Positions 44,925 through 53,489 of a stretch of 64,000 nt of DNA are shown piece after piece; within the stretch, counting starts at the first letter, position 1; each line of letters opens with the position of its first letter. The position numbers and the translations under genes were made by a program. Source of the stretch: Spirochaetota bacterium (GTDB lineage: Bacteria > Spirochaetota > Spirochaetia > Treponematales > Treponemataceae); contig JAEZST010000022.1 of NCBI GenBank assembly GCA_023443865.1, positions 992,001 through 1,056,000 of the forward strand. Direction: 5' to 3'. A model generated the notes under the pieces. The model was not told the origin of the DNA, ran no database searches, and saw only the letters and a list, made by a program, of their open reading frames with translations.

Positions 44925-44962
44925 CAAAAAAAGCCGCCCGATTTCTGGGCGGCTTTTTTTTT
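44925..44962. terminator. Intrinsic terminator after the V-ATPase operon
   Basis: Stem GCCGCCC/GGGCGGC (44933-44939 / 44947-44953) with seven-base loop, A-run before and nine-T run after. Probably works in both directions, also ending the convergent gene at 45020-45904. Confidence 0.93.
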
Positions 44963-45019
44963 ATGAAACCGTTACTATTTACCGGGTTTATCGATTTCGG
45001 GGTAGTACCGGCCGTTTCG

Positions 45020-45904
45020 TCAATCTACGTCCTCTACCACCTCTTCCGGGGGGAGCTCAAGTATCGCGGGATTCTTAAAAATTGAACGCAGATACTTAAA
45101 CGCCTTTGCGTAATAGTGGCCGTCGCAGATTCGCTCGTCGTTCACGACCTTGATCGGAATGTAGCGGAATTCCACCGCCTTTCCTTCTGCGTTCAGCCGG
45201 TATTCCTTTTCCTTGCCGCCGAAGGCGACGAAGAAGGAAACGGTGCCGAAATCGTAAATATGATGGTAGATCGGCTGTATGCCCAGGGATCCCATATTCG
45301 TGATAAATGCGGAACTGTGAAACGGGCTTGCCCTATGTATCGCCTTGGGTAAAAATCCGTAAAAATCCGTTACGCGAAGGAGCCAGATCAGGAACCTGAC
45401 GAGAAACCTCGGAAAAAGCATGAACCAAAACGCGGTATTGTCGGTTTCGTTCTTGTTTTCGTCGAGCTTGTTGTTTCCTATGGCGGCGTTAATCTTTTCG
45501 GTTATATCGAAAACCGTGTCCCGGGGATCGAAAGTAACCTTGACGGTCGTTTCCGTGCCGTCCGCGTGTAGCTGTTTTTTTATCGCTATGGTTATTACGA
45601 TGTCGTTTCTGGCGTAAATTCTCCTACCGGCGATAAATCGGTTGATTCTCGGCCATTGCGAGATCGTTCTCACCATGGCAGCCATAAAAAGCTGTAAGTA
45701 ACCGATTTCCGCATGGCCCCTTTCCCGTAAACCGCGAAGCCAGGGTTCCGCTTTGGAAATATCGAGTCGATCTTCGAAATAATCGTGCGCGTCCGAACGC
45801 TCGCGCATGATGTACGGCGTTATTTGGTAAAATGCGTTGAGTGACCGGAGTCTCCTACCGTCGTAACGGTCTCCGAGTTTCCTGCTTGTTCTTGTGAGTG
45901 ACAT
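45020..45904 (-). CDS. CAT/E2-fold acyltransferase-like protein
   Basis: 294 residues resembling the catalytic domain of 2-oxo acid dehydrogenase E2 and chloramphenicol acetyltransferase (fold about 15-285; FITNMGSLGIQPIYHHIYDF). The active-site signature is DERICDGHYYAKAF where E2 enzymes have DHRxxDG, so the catalytic His is Glu. There is no lipoyl or peripheral-subunit domain. It stands alone, not next to E1 or E3 genes. Activity is uncertain; it may be a divergent acyltransferase. The ATG lies six bases after a perfect TATAAT, with no RBS. Confidence 0.72.
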   Translation of the reverse strand: MSLTRTSRKLGDRYDGRRLRSLNAFYQITPYIMRERSDAHDYFEDRLDISKAEPWLRGLRERGHAEIGYLQLFMAAMVRTISQWPRINRFIAGRRIYARNDIVITIAIKKQLHADGTETTVKVTFDPRDTVFDITEKINAAIGNNKLDENKNETDNTAFWFMLFPRFLVRFLIWLLRVTDFYGFLPKAIHRASPFHSSAFITNMGSLGIQPIYHHIYDFGTVSFFVAFGGKEKEYRLNAEGKAVEFRYIPIKVVNDERICDGHYYAKAFKYLRSIFKNPAILELPPEEVVEDVD

Positions 45905-45910
45905 TCGGCC

Positions 45911-45940
45911 ATTATAGCCTTGGTTTTCGTTTTACCGCAA
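45911..45940 (-). promoter_or_regulatory. Promoter of the CAT/E2-like gene (minus strand), leaderless type
   Basis: On the minus strand TTGCGG (45940-45935), 18 bases, perfect TATAAT (45916-45911), six bases before ATG 45904. Transcription would begin at the start codon. Confidence 0.7.
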
Positions 45941-45986
45941 ATCGCTATCCCGAAATTCTGTGCCCATTACGTCGGTTTTTTCACTC

Positions 45987-46015
45987 TGTACAAGGGATGC
46001 TCGCGCCGATAGTAT
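45987..46015 (+). promoter_or_regulatory. Promoter of ispG, leaderless type
   Basis: TGTACA (45987-45992), 17 bases, TAGTAT (46010-46015), six bases before ATG 46022. No Shine-Dalgarno is present before the ATG. Confidence 0.5.
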
Positions 46016-46021
46016 GTATAT

Positions 46022-47143
46022 ATGAGCGATTATAAAAGCCCTCGAGGCATAGAGATCGGCGGCGTGGGATCCGTTAGGAAGCTGCAAATCGGCGGTTCCG
46101 CTCCCGTATCGATTCAGACCATGTGGAAGGAGCCGCTCGTCGGGGCGGATCTTCAAGCCATAGCCCGGACTCTCGCGGAATTGGAAGGGCTCGGCTGCGA
46201 TATCATGCGTTTCGCCGTGCCCGACATGGGGTCGGCGGACGCGCTGGTCCGGCTTTCGGCAATGACCTCCATGCCTTTGGTCGCGGATATTCATTTTGAC
46301 CATAAACTGGCCCTGCGGTGCCTTGACGGCAACGTGGCGAAAATCAGGATTAATCCGGGGAATATCGGCAGCGAGGAGCGCGTCCGACAGGTGACCGAGA
46401 AGGCGTTGGACCGAAACGCGGCCATTCGGATCGGCGTTAACTCGGGCTCCCTTCCCCGGGACCTTCAGCAGGCCCTGGAAGCCAGCGCGGCATCCTCTTC
46501 CCGGGAACGGGCCGAGGAGCGCGCCTCCGCCCTGGTGGAGGCGGCGACCCGTGAAATGGAAACGTTTGACCGGCTCGGCTTTAATCGGGTTGTCGTTTCG
46601 ATGAAGGCTTCAACCGTTGAAGAGACGATAATCGCCAACCGAAAATTCGCGCAAGAGTTCGACGTGCCCTTGCATCTCGGCGTAACCGAGGCCGGTCCCC
46701 TGGTAGCGGGAGTCGTGAAAAGCGCACTCGCTTTCAGCGCCCTATTCGCGGACGGGATCGGTTCCACGATCCGCGTCAGCCTCTCCGATTCCATGGAAAA
46801 CGAAGTGATCGCCGGACGTGAAATTCTCGCCGAATGCGGGAAGAGGGCGGGGGGCGTGCGAATCGTTTCCTGTCCCCGGTGCGGAAGAAACGGTTTTGAC
46901 GTTCATTCCTTCGTGAAACGCTGGCAGAGCGAGCTTCTGTCCCTGAACCGCGAATTGACCGTCGCGGTCATGGGCTGCGTGGTAAACGGTCCGGGGGAGG
47001 GGAAGCACGCCGATATCGGGATAACCGGAGCGGGCGATTCCGTCATTATTTTCCGCCACGGGAAGACGGTTCGCACCGTCTCGGGAGCGCTCGATACCGA
47101 GACTATCGATAACGCCTTCCGCGAAGAGTTGGGGAAACTGTGA
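46022..47143 (+). CDS. ispG: 4-hydroxy-3-methylbut-2-en-1-yl diphosphate synthase IspG (GcpE)
   Basis: 373 residues, the bacterial two-domain length. A TIM-barrel domain (GGSAPVSIQTMWKEP; LVADIHFDHKLALRC; RINPGNIG) and a C-terminal [4Fe-4S] domain with the three ligand cysteines in CPRCGR and GCVVNGPGE. Converts MEcPP to HMBPP in the MEP isoprenoid pathway. It overlaps the next gene start by four bases and appears to be read from a leaderless promoter. Confidence 0.97.
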   Translation: MSDYKSPRGIEIGGVGSVRKLQIGGSAPVSIQTMWKEPLVGADLQAIARTLAELEGLGCDIMRFAVPDMGSADALVRLSAMTSMPLVADIHFDHKLALRCLDGNVAKIRINPGNIGSEERVRQVTEKALDRNAAIRIGVNSGSLPRDLQQALEASAASSSRERAEERASALVEAATREMETFDRLGFNRVVVSMKASTVEETIIANRKFAQEFDVPLHLGVTEAGPLVAGVVKSALAFSALFADGIGSTIRVSLSDSMENEVIAGREILAECGKRAGGVRIVSCPRCGRNGFDVHSFVKRWQSELLSLNRELTVAVMGCVVNGPGEGKHADIGITGAGDSVIIFRHGKTVRTVSGALDTETIDNAFREELGKL

Positions 47144-48264
47144 AAGCGGTGAATGCCTTTCGAATGCGTCGGCTCGTTTTCGTGAACCTCTTGTCGCTCG
47201 CGGCGTCGATTGCCATGGCTCAAGCCGTCGATCCGGTATGGATACAGCTTGACCGTGCGCGGGAATTCTATGCGGCCGGGGAATACGGCGACGCCTTATC
47301 GACCGTCCAAAAGGCCCGGCAAACGAAACATGAAATTACCGCCCGCCGCGTCGCGGTGCTCGAGGCGGCGTTCATGCCCGCCGAGGTGCGCCGGGTAGGG
47401 GATGACCTATCCCTGATACGGCCGGTTTTGGTTTCCCGGGACGATAAAGAAGCCCTTGATACCCTGGATATACTCGCGAAAACCCGCGGCGCGTCAGCCC
47501 TGGCCGGTTCAGCGTCAAAGACCCTTGCATGGCTGCGCCGCAGCGACGTGTTTCCCGAGGCGGATTACCTTGAAGGCCTTATCCACGACGCCGAGGGCGA
47601 GACCGCTATCGCGCTTCGCCTGTATTTGCAGGCCTGGGACAATCGCGAGTTTTTGGATATTCCCGATCAAAGCTACGATATCCTCTACCGTATGGCCGAA
47701 TCGTCCCTTGGCATGGGCGATCGGGACACGGCGGAAAAGGATTATCTTCAAATCTTAAGCGATGACGAGGTATACGGCACTCCCGACCTGCCGAGCCCAA
47801 CGCTTTTGGCGATGAAAAACACCCTGGTTACCGGCCGCGATACGGCTAAATTCATCAAACTATACCGGCACGAGAACGGGAAGGCCTTCAAGGCCGCTTC
47901 GAGAATCACGGAATTGTATCTTGAAGACGACGCCAGCCGCGGCCGGGCGCTGAATGGCGCGATATTGGCCTCTTGCATGGCGGTGAGCATGGCGGACCGC
48001 GTGCTCGCTGCCAGAAGAATCCCGTGGGACGGAACCAGCGCCGAGTCACTCTTCCAGGCGCTGGGAAAGTCCGCCGAGCTTACCCGATGGGCGACGGAAA
48101 ACGGGGTATGGGGCCCGTTTTTGCTGCTCCCCCGTGCGCTGGCCTCGGTAGGCAATGATACCCAGGCGATCGAACTTCTTTCGGCCCTGAGCGCCCATTG
48201 CCCCGATCCCGTCATAGCGAAGAAGGCGGCGGGACTAAAAAAAACCCTTTCCTCCCGGTATTGA
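47140..48264 (+). CDS. Exported repeat (TPR-like) protein, function unknown
   Basis: 374 residues from GTG 47140 overlapping the ispG stop. A signal peptide (about 1-27, FVNLLSLAASIAMAQA) is followed by helical repeats of TPR type (IQLDRAREFYAAGEYGDALS near 30; YDILYRMAESSLGMGDRDTA near 190). Likely periplasmic; no catalytic residues seen. Cotranscription with ispG seems certain from the overlap, but no functional link is evident. Confidence 0.75.
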   Translation: MKAVNAFRMRRLVFVNLLSLAASIAMAQAVDPVWIQLDRAREFYAAGEYGDALSTVQKARQTKHEITARRVAVLEAAFMPAEVRRVGDDLSLIRPVLVSRDDKEALDTLDILAKTRGASALAGSASKTLAWLRRSDVFPEADYLEGLIHDAEGETAIALRLYLQAWDNREFLDIPDQSYDILYRMAESSLGMGDRDTAEKDYLQILSDDEVYGTPDLPSPTLLAMKNTLVTGRDTAKFIKLYRHENGKAFKAASRITELYLEDDASRGRALNGAILASCMAVSMADRVLAARRIPWDGTSAESLFQALGKSAELTRWATENGVWGPFLLLPRALASVGNDTQAIELLSALSAHCPDPVIAKKAAGLKKTLSSRY

Positions 48265-48289
48265 TTTGGCTATATTGATGGGGTATATT
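48261..48289 (+). promoter_or_regulatory. Promoter of the tandem barrel genes
   Basis: TTGATT (48261-48266), 17 bases, TATATT (48284-48289), then RBS GAGGAG (48301-48306) and ATG 48313. The -35 box overlaps the stop of the previous gene. Confidence 0.75.
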
Positions 48290-48312
48290 TACCGTGCTTT
48301 GAGGAGTGCTTC

Positions 48313-48810
48313 ATGAATAGGATCACCAAAGCGGGCTTGGCCCTCGCTATGATGATTGCCGGAACGGTTCCGGCTTTTTCCCACGCGGTGGGCTTGCATT
48401 TTATCGCCGCGCCCGACGCGAGCGGCGGCGGGTACGGCCCCGCGCTTACGTTCAAGCTTAACGGCATTCCGTTCGTTTTCGGCGTGGATTTTTCGATTCA
48501 CGGAAACGACGTTTCCCTGGGGGTTACGGCCGACCAGTGGATGATACACGAGAAAATCACGGACGATTTACCCCTGATGTGGGGCTTGGGATGGGGCGCG
48601 TACGGGTATATCGGAATGTCCGATAAGACCAGTATCTCCTTCGGCGGAAGGTTTCCCCTCTTTATCGACGCGTATTTTCGCGACGGAACGCTTGAGCCCT
48701 TCCTTCAGATAGTACCGTCGGTAGGGCTCGCGATCGCGCCCATCCTTAATTTTCCGGATTGGGCCATCCCGGTTTCGATTGGCATGAGATATTGGTTCGA
48801 TGAACCCTAG
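48313..48810 (+). CDS. Small barrel-type envelope protein, first of two tandem paralogues
   Basis: 165 residues with a signal peptide (GLALAMMIAGTVPAFSHA) and about eight amphipathic strands (GPALTFKLNGIPFVFGVDFS; SISFGGRFPLFIDAYFRDGT; LEPFLQIVPSVGLAIAPI; IPVSIGMRYWF at the end). The pattern resembles small eight-stranded outer-membrane barrels found in spirochaetes (DUF3996 type). It is clearly related to the next gene, with shared features such as LEPF-QI-PS-GL and a final G-R-WF. Strong RBS. Confidence 0.75.
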   Translation: MNRITKAGLALAMMIAGTVPAFSHAVGLHFIAAPDASGGGYGPALTFKLNGIPFVFGVDFSIHGNDVSLGVTADQWMIHEKITDDLPLMWGLGWGAYGYIGMSDKTSISFGGRFPLFIDAYFRDGTLEPFLQIVPSVGLAIAPILNFPDWAIPVSIGMRYWFDEP

Positions 48811-48835
48811 GAAATAAACGTAACAGGAGTAGTGT

Positions 48836-49327
48836 ATGAAAACCAAGGTATTGGGTCTTGTAGCGGCACTCGCGGTTCTGGGAACCTCTAGCGTGTTCGC
48901 CTTTGGAATCGGTTTGCAGGTTAACGGCAACGCCGGAGAGGTATTCGCTCCGGGCGCGGCTATTACCTTCAAGGTAGATTCCATTCCCCTCGTTTTCGCC
49001 GTGAACTGGAATGCCGGGGAAGACACCACCACTGTCGGCCTTACCGCGGACTATTGGGGCATCAATAAGCGTCTCGTCAGCATTGGCCGCACCCCGCTCA
49101 ACTGGTTCTTCGGCGTGGGTTTCTTCGTAAATACCATATTCGCCGACGAATTCGCCCTCACCGGCGGTATCCGTTTCCCCTTGGGCCTCAATATGTTCGT
49201 CCTGGACGGATTCCTTGAGCCCTTCGTGCAAATCGCCCCCTCGATGGGATTGCAGTTCATTCCCTCTTTGGGAATCGATCGCCTGTTCTTCCCGATCTCC
49301 GCGGGATTCCGGCTCTGGTTCAAATAA
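48836..49327 (+). CDS. Small barrel-type envelope protein, second tandem paralogue
   Basis: 163 residues, signal peptide (KVLGLVAALAVLGTSSVFAF), strands as in the neighbour (AAITFKVDSIPLVFAVNWNA; FALTGGIRFPLGLNMFVLDG; LEPFVQIAPSMGLQFIPSLG; FPISAGFRLWFK ending on an aromatic before Lys). The same protein plan, similar length and 26-base spacing point to a tandem duplication. An intrinsic terminator follows. Confidence 0.78.
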   Translation: MKTKVLGLVAALAVLGTSSVFAFGIGLQVNGNAGEVFAPGAAITFKVDSIPLVFAVNWNAGEDTTTVGLTADYWGINKRLVSIGRTPLNWFFGVGFFVNTIFADEFALTGGIRFPLGLNMFVLDGFLEPFVQIAPSMGLQFIPSLGIDRLFFPISAGFRLWFK

Positions 49328-49342
49328 TCGGAAATTACATAG

Positions 49343-49371
49343 AAACCGTCCCTTTTCGGGACGGTTTTTTT
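49343..49371 (+). terminator. Intrinsic terminator after the barrel gene pair
   Basis: A ten-base stem AAACCGTCCC/GGGACGGTTT with loop TTTTC, then four more T. Confidence 0.93.
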
Positions 49372-49405
49372 ATGCTATTGTCTCGTGTTAAGACTAGGAG
49401 GTTGT

Positions 49406-50473
49406 ATGAATAAGGTCGTTTTGGGAGCCGATTCGCTGGACGGTTATTTGACGGAAAAGGATCAGAGTTATCTTGCACGGATGGATGCCCTGTACGCGCG
49501 GGCCATGGACTCGTTCAAGATTCTCGCCGCGGGAGGATTCAGCTCGGCCCTCGCGAACGAAGAAAAAAAGGTCATCGATATATATAACGAAATGGGGCAC
49601 GTGATGCAGGAAATCTGCAAGGAAGCCCCCGGCATCAAGGTATATTCCTTCGAGACCGAGGAACAAAGCCACGCCGAAGCCTCGCGGGTAATCGCGAAGC
49701 TGCGCGATATCCGCACGGGCCGCAGCGAGTTCCTCTACTATACCCAACGCGCCTTCGAGATGCTTTTCCGGCTCGCCTATAACCGCAATCACTCGGACAA
49801 TAAAAACTACCTCGTCGTGAAGACCCCCGTTACCTTTCCCGTACAGAATTACGCCGTCCATAAGATTCCCGATATCGACTACAAAATCGAAAATTCGGTT
49901 ATGTGCGTCCTCCTCAGGGGAGCGCTCCTTCCTTCCATGATCATGTCGAAGGAAATCGAGGAATACTCGTCGCACGGGTACGTGACTCCCTTCGCCCTCT
50001 TTAAGATTAAGCGCGACGATTCAAAAAAAGAGAGCAACATGGAATATATCCTCGATTTGGATAGATCGTTCTTCAATATCGAGGACCTTAACGGCAAGGA
50101 CCTGATATTCGCCGATCCCATGAACGCTACCGGCGGAAGCCTGGTGACCGTGGTGAAGTATCTTCAGGATAACGGCGTTAAGCCCAAATCCATAAGCTTT
50201 TTCAACGTGATCTCCGCGTTGAAGGGCGCGCTCCGGGTCGTGCGGGCCTTGGACAATTGCACGGTGTACACCCTCTGGATGGACCCGGTGCTTAACGCCT
50301 CGGCGTATATCATGCCCGGCCTGGGAGACGCGGGAGACCGCATTAACGGCAAAGACTCCGACGAGTATCCCCGGAATATTATCCAGCTGCTCGCGGATTA
50401 CGGTTCGGACATATCCGGCCTCTACCGCTCGCAGCTCCGCAAAATCGAAGAAATCGTGCTCGGAAGCCATTGA
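49406..50473 (+). CDS. Long uracil phosphoribosyltransferase-like protein
   Basis: 355 residues from ATG 49406 (RBS AGGAGG). The C-terminal 200 residues match UPRTase: the PRPP loop is [11 protein letters not shown] near residue 237 and [20 protein letters not shown] near residue 307 is the uracil-binding end. The N-terminal 140 residues are an extra helical region not found in the 210-residue enzyme. Likely uracil + PRPP to UMP, or a related base or a regulatory paralogue. It overlaps the next gene (TGATG). Confidence 0.82.
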   Translation: MNKVVLGADSLDGYLTEKDQSYLARMDALYARAMDSFKILAAGGFSSALANEEKKVIDIYNEMGHVMQEICKEAPGIKVYSFETEEQSHAEASRVIAKLRDIRTGRSEFLYYTQRAFEMLFRLAYNRNHSDNKNYLVVKTPVTFPVQNYAVHKIPDIDYKIENSVMCVLLRGALLPSMIMSKEIEEYSSHGYVTPFALFKIKRDDSKKESNMEYILDLDRSFFNIEDLNGKDLIFADPMNATGGSLVTVVKYLQDNGVKPKSISFFNVISALKGALRVVRALDNCTVYTLWMDPVLNASAYIMPGLGDAGDRINGKDSDEYPRNIIQLLADYGSDISGLYRSQLRKIEEIVLGSH

Positions 50474-51135
50474 TGAAAACCCGGTTCGCCCGCGTCGCGG
50501 CGTCCGGGGGAGGGCTATTGCTCGCGTTTGCCCTTCTTTCGTGCGTCGCGTCGGTATCTTCCTGCGCCCTCATGCCCGGATACTCTTCGGCCGCCGATAT
50601 CGCGGCCGAAAACCTCGCCATCGCGGACGGTTACGCCGGGCTTTCGAATTTCGATAAGGCAGCCTTTTACTACAAGAAGGCGGCCCGGGTAAAAGCTTAC
50701 CGGAACGCCGCCCAGTGGGGCTTGGCCAGATCGAGCGCGATGTCGGGCGATTGGGATACGGCCGTTACCCTGCTGGAGGGCCTACTCAGGCAGGACGGGG
50801 CAAACCGGTTGGTCAAGGAAGCCTTCGCCTATGCCTTGGTAAAAAAAGGCGATACCGAGCGGGGGCTTGCGCTCTATAAGGCAATAACGGAAGAAGATCC
50901 AGAAAACGCTACCGCGGCCGTTAATTACGCCGAGGCGCTTTGCATCGCCGGGAAATGGGAAGAGTCCCTGTCCGCGGCGAAAGACGCTCGGGAGCGTTTC
51001 CCCGAGGCCGGGGCCCTGTCTCGGCTTGACGCCATAGAATCAAAGTGCGAAACCGAACTCGGCATAGCGCAACCGGCTCCCGCCGGAGAAGCCGAAACCC
51101 CTCCGGAGACCGATACCGCGTCCGGCGAGCAATGA
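50473..51135 (+). CDS. TPR-type lipoprotein
   Basis: 220 residues from ATG 50473, sharing bases with the stop of the UPRTase-like gene. The signal sequence has Cys in a lipobox-like LLSC and again in SVSSC, so it is probably a lipoprotein. It has TPR-like helices (GLSNFDKAAFYYKKAARVKA; GLARSSAMSGDWDTAVTLLE; YAEALCIAGKWEESLSAAKD) and an acidic Pro-rich tail. Possibly a partner in envelope assembly. Convergent with thiI after 29 bases. Confidence 0.75.
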   Translation: MKTRFARVAASGGGLLLAFALLSCVASVSSCALMPGYSSAADIAAENLAIADGYAGLSNFDKAAFYYKKAARVKAYRNAAQWGLARSSAMSGDWDTAVTLLEGLLRQDGANRLVKEAFAYALVKKGDTERGLALYKAITEEDPENATAAVNYAEALCIAGKWEESLSAAKDARERFPEAGALSRLDAIESKCETELGIAQPAPAGEAETPPETDTASGEQ

Positions 51136-51164
51136 AGGGCGCCGCCGGTCGCGAACATAAGCGG

Positions 51165-52346
51165 TTAGGCTTCCTTCCAGCCGAACCGCTTGTGTTCCCG
51201 GCCTTGGAAGGCCTCTTCAAGCAGTCCGTCAATTTCCAGGGCGTCATAGATTTCCCGGGTTTCGTCCTGCCTCGCGCGCAGTACCGGGTGTTTCGGGGAA
51301 AACAGGACGCAGCAATCCTCGTAGGGCAGAATCGACGTTTCATAGGTTCCGATTCGCTTCGCGACGGCGATAATCTCGTCTTTGTCCATGCCGATCAGGG
51401 GCCTCAGTACGGGGAACGCGGCGCAGCCGTTCGTTACGGTTAAATTCTCGATCGTTTGGCTCGCGACCTGTCCTAAGCTTTCTCCGGTGATAATCGCCTT
51501 AGCCCCCGTCATCTCGCAGGCCATATTGGCGACTTTCATCATGCACATGCGAAGGAGTATCGTCGCGTAATCCACGGGAGCCTTGTCCCTGATGCGTTCC
51601 TGAACCTTCGTGAAGGGAACGACATTCAGGTGCGTTCCGACCCCGAACCTTGCAAGGGTTTTCGCCAGCTCCTCGACCTTTCCCTGGGCTTCCGGCGAGG
51701 TATACGGATGGGAATGGAAATATAGGCAATCTATTTTCATGCCCCGGCTCAGCATCCGAAAGCCGGCCACCGGTGAGTCGATTCCCCCAGAAAGAAGGAG
51801 CAGCCCCTTTCCGCCGGTACCGCAGGGCAAGCCGCGATGTCCGGGGTGCTGTTCGCCATATACGAAACAGCGTTCCCTAATTTCCACCGAGACGGTTACG
51901 TCGGGCTTATGCACGTCAACGGCCAAAATGCCTTCCTCGTACAGGGCTTCGCCCGCCTCCCGCGCTATTTCGTAGGAATTGAGGGGGAACGCCTTGTCCG
52001 ATCGCCTGGCCTCGACTTTGAACGTTTTCGCGCCGGCCTTTCGCGCCATGAGTCCCTGGTCGTAGACGGCTTTTTTAATCGCCTCGATATCGCGTTCGAC
52101 GATGACCGCCCGAGCCCAACCGGCGATGCCCACTAAGTGATTGAGGGCGTATTCCACCCCGGGAGCCGATTCCTCGGGCGCCTCAACGTACATCCGTCCC
52201 GCCCTCAGCTTGACGCGGGCGTTCTTTCCCTCGAGATATAATTGGGCGTTTTGCGTTAATCGCTGCTCAAAATCCTTTATGTTACCGCTCTTTAGGGTTA
52301 ATTCCCCGACTTTTACCAGGTAAACGGCGCTTCTATCGATTTCCAC
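51165..52346 (-). CDS. thiI: tRNA 4-thiouridine sulfurtransferase ThiI (no rhodanese domain)
   Basis: 393 residues with a THUMP domain (about 60-165) and a PP-loop ATP pyrophosphatase domain with LLSGGIDSPVAGF near residue 182. It ends soon after the PP-loop domain, without the C-terminal rhodanese domain of E. coli ThiI, as in Bacillus. It makes s4U8 in tRNA and possibly supplies sulfur for thiamine. A cysteine desulfurase lies six bases upstream, the arrangement seen for Bacillus NifZ-ThiI. Confidence 0.93.
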   Translation of the reverse strand: MEIDRSAVYLVKVGELTLKSGNIKDFEQRLTQNAQLYLEGKNARVKLRAGRMYVEAPEESAPGVEYALNHLVGIAGWARAVIVERDIEAIKKAVYDQGLMARKAGAKTFKVEARRSDKAFPLNSYEIAREAGEALYEEGILAVDVHKPDVTVSVEIRERCFVYGEQHPGHRGLPCGTGGKGLLLLSGGIDSPVAGFRMLSRGMKIDCLYFHSHPYTSPEAQGKVEELAKTLARFGVGTHLNVVPFTKVQERIRDKAPVDYATILLRMCMMKVANMACEMTGAKAIITGESLGQVASQTIENLTVTNGCAAFPVLRPLIGMDKDEIIAVAKRIGTYETSILPYEDCCVLFSPKHPVLRARQDETREIYDALEIDGLLEEAFQGREHKRFGWKEA

Positions 52347-52352
52347 TTTTCC

Positions 52353-53489
52353 TTACACTCCCATCAATTCGGAAAGCGCGGCAAGAACCGCGTCAATATC
52401 GGACTGGGTCGTTCCCTGTCCCGAAGAAATTCTAAATGCGTTTTGCTGCGAAGCGGGATCTACCCGCATCGCCTCAAGCACGGGCCTCTTTTTTTTCTTG
52501 GACGAGCAGGCCGATCCGGTGGATATATAAATATCCCTGTCGGACAGGGCCCGAACCAAAACCTCCCCGGGTAATCGCCGGTTAGTGAACTGGGCGATGA
52601 AGGGAGAGAAGCGGGGATCGGATTCGGCTCGGTCGTCGGGAATCGGCCGGATTCCGGGTATATTCGCTATACCGGAAAATAGTCGGTTCGCGATCTTGTC
52701 GCCCGCGGTCCCTTCCGCGATTCTTCGCGTCGCACCTTCGAGCGCCATGGCCAAGGCCGCTGCTCCCGCGACGTTTTCGGTACCGGGCCGCAGACCCCTC
52801 TCCTGCCCGCCGCCCCGTACGAAAGGTTCTACGCGCCTTGTAAGCTTTAAAAGCCCGATGCCGCGGGGACCGCCGATTTTATGGGCGCTCAGCGCGTAGG
52901 AGTGCACCCCGGGTACGTTAAAGTCGAAGGGGACTTTCCCGACGGCCTGAACCGCGTCAACGTGGAAATGGGGCATGCGTTTCGCCGGCCGTCCCGTTTC
53001 CAGGGCTTCGGCTATTTCGCGGATGGGCTGTATGGCCCCGGTCTCGTTATTAACTCCCATAACCGCGACGAAGGCGGTGTCTTCGCGAATCGTGGACAAA
53101 ACCGCCTCGGGCGTGATAACCCCTTCCCGAGTCGAGGGAATGATAAGGGTTTTCCAACCGGCCTGCTCCATGGCCTTGGCCTGTTCGGAAACCGCGGCGT
53201 GCTCGATGGCGCTTATCGCGATCGAGCCCCTCGAGGAGCGCTGCAATAGGGCGAGTAGGGGAATATGGTCGCTTTCGGTTCCCCCGGAGGTGAACACGAT
53301 GGTCTCGGGGTCCGAAGCGAGCGCGATCGCCGCGCGTTTGCGGGAATCCTCCAGCACGGACCGAACCCGTCGGCCGCCCTCGTGGGCGCTAGAGGGGTTG
53401 TACCAATCGTTCTGGGCAATTCTGGAATATTCGGCGATTACGTCGGGGTCCGGGGGGGTCGTCGCGGCCCAATCGAGATATGCGCTCAA
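52353..53489 (-). CDS. Cysteine desulfurase (NifZ/IscS type) next to thiI
   Basis: 378 residues. PLP-dependent class V fold with the catalytic lysine in SAHKIGGPRGIGLL near residue 208, His in the expected EHAAVSE segment, and the sulfur-carrying Cys in STGSACSSKKKKRP near residue 327. Transfers sulfur from cysteine. Location between aroB and thiI in the same operon suggests a partner for ThiI rather than for Fe-S clusters; no iscU or sufU is nearby. It overlaps aroB by four bases. Confidence 0.92.
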   Translation of the reverse strand: MSAYLDWAATTPPDPDVIAEYSRIAQNDWYNPSSAHEGGRRVRSVLEDSRKRAAIALASDPETIVFTSGGTESDHIPLLALLQRSSRGSIAISAIEHAAVSEQAKAMEQAGWKTLIIPSTREGVITPEAVLSTIREDTAFVAVMGVNNETGAIQPIREIAEALETGRPAKRMPHFHVDAVQAVGKVPFDFNVPGVHSYALSAHKIGGPRGIGLLKLTRRVEPFVRGGGQERGLRPGTENVAGAAALAMALEGATRRIAEGTAGDKIANRLFSGIANIPGIRPIPDDRAESDPRFSPFIAQFTNRRLPGEVLVRALSDRDIYISTGSACSSKKKKRPVLEAMRVDPASQQNAFRISSGQGTTQSDIDAVLAALSELMGV

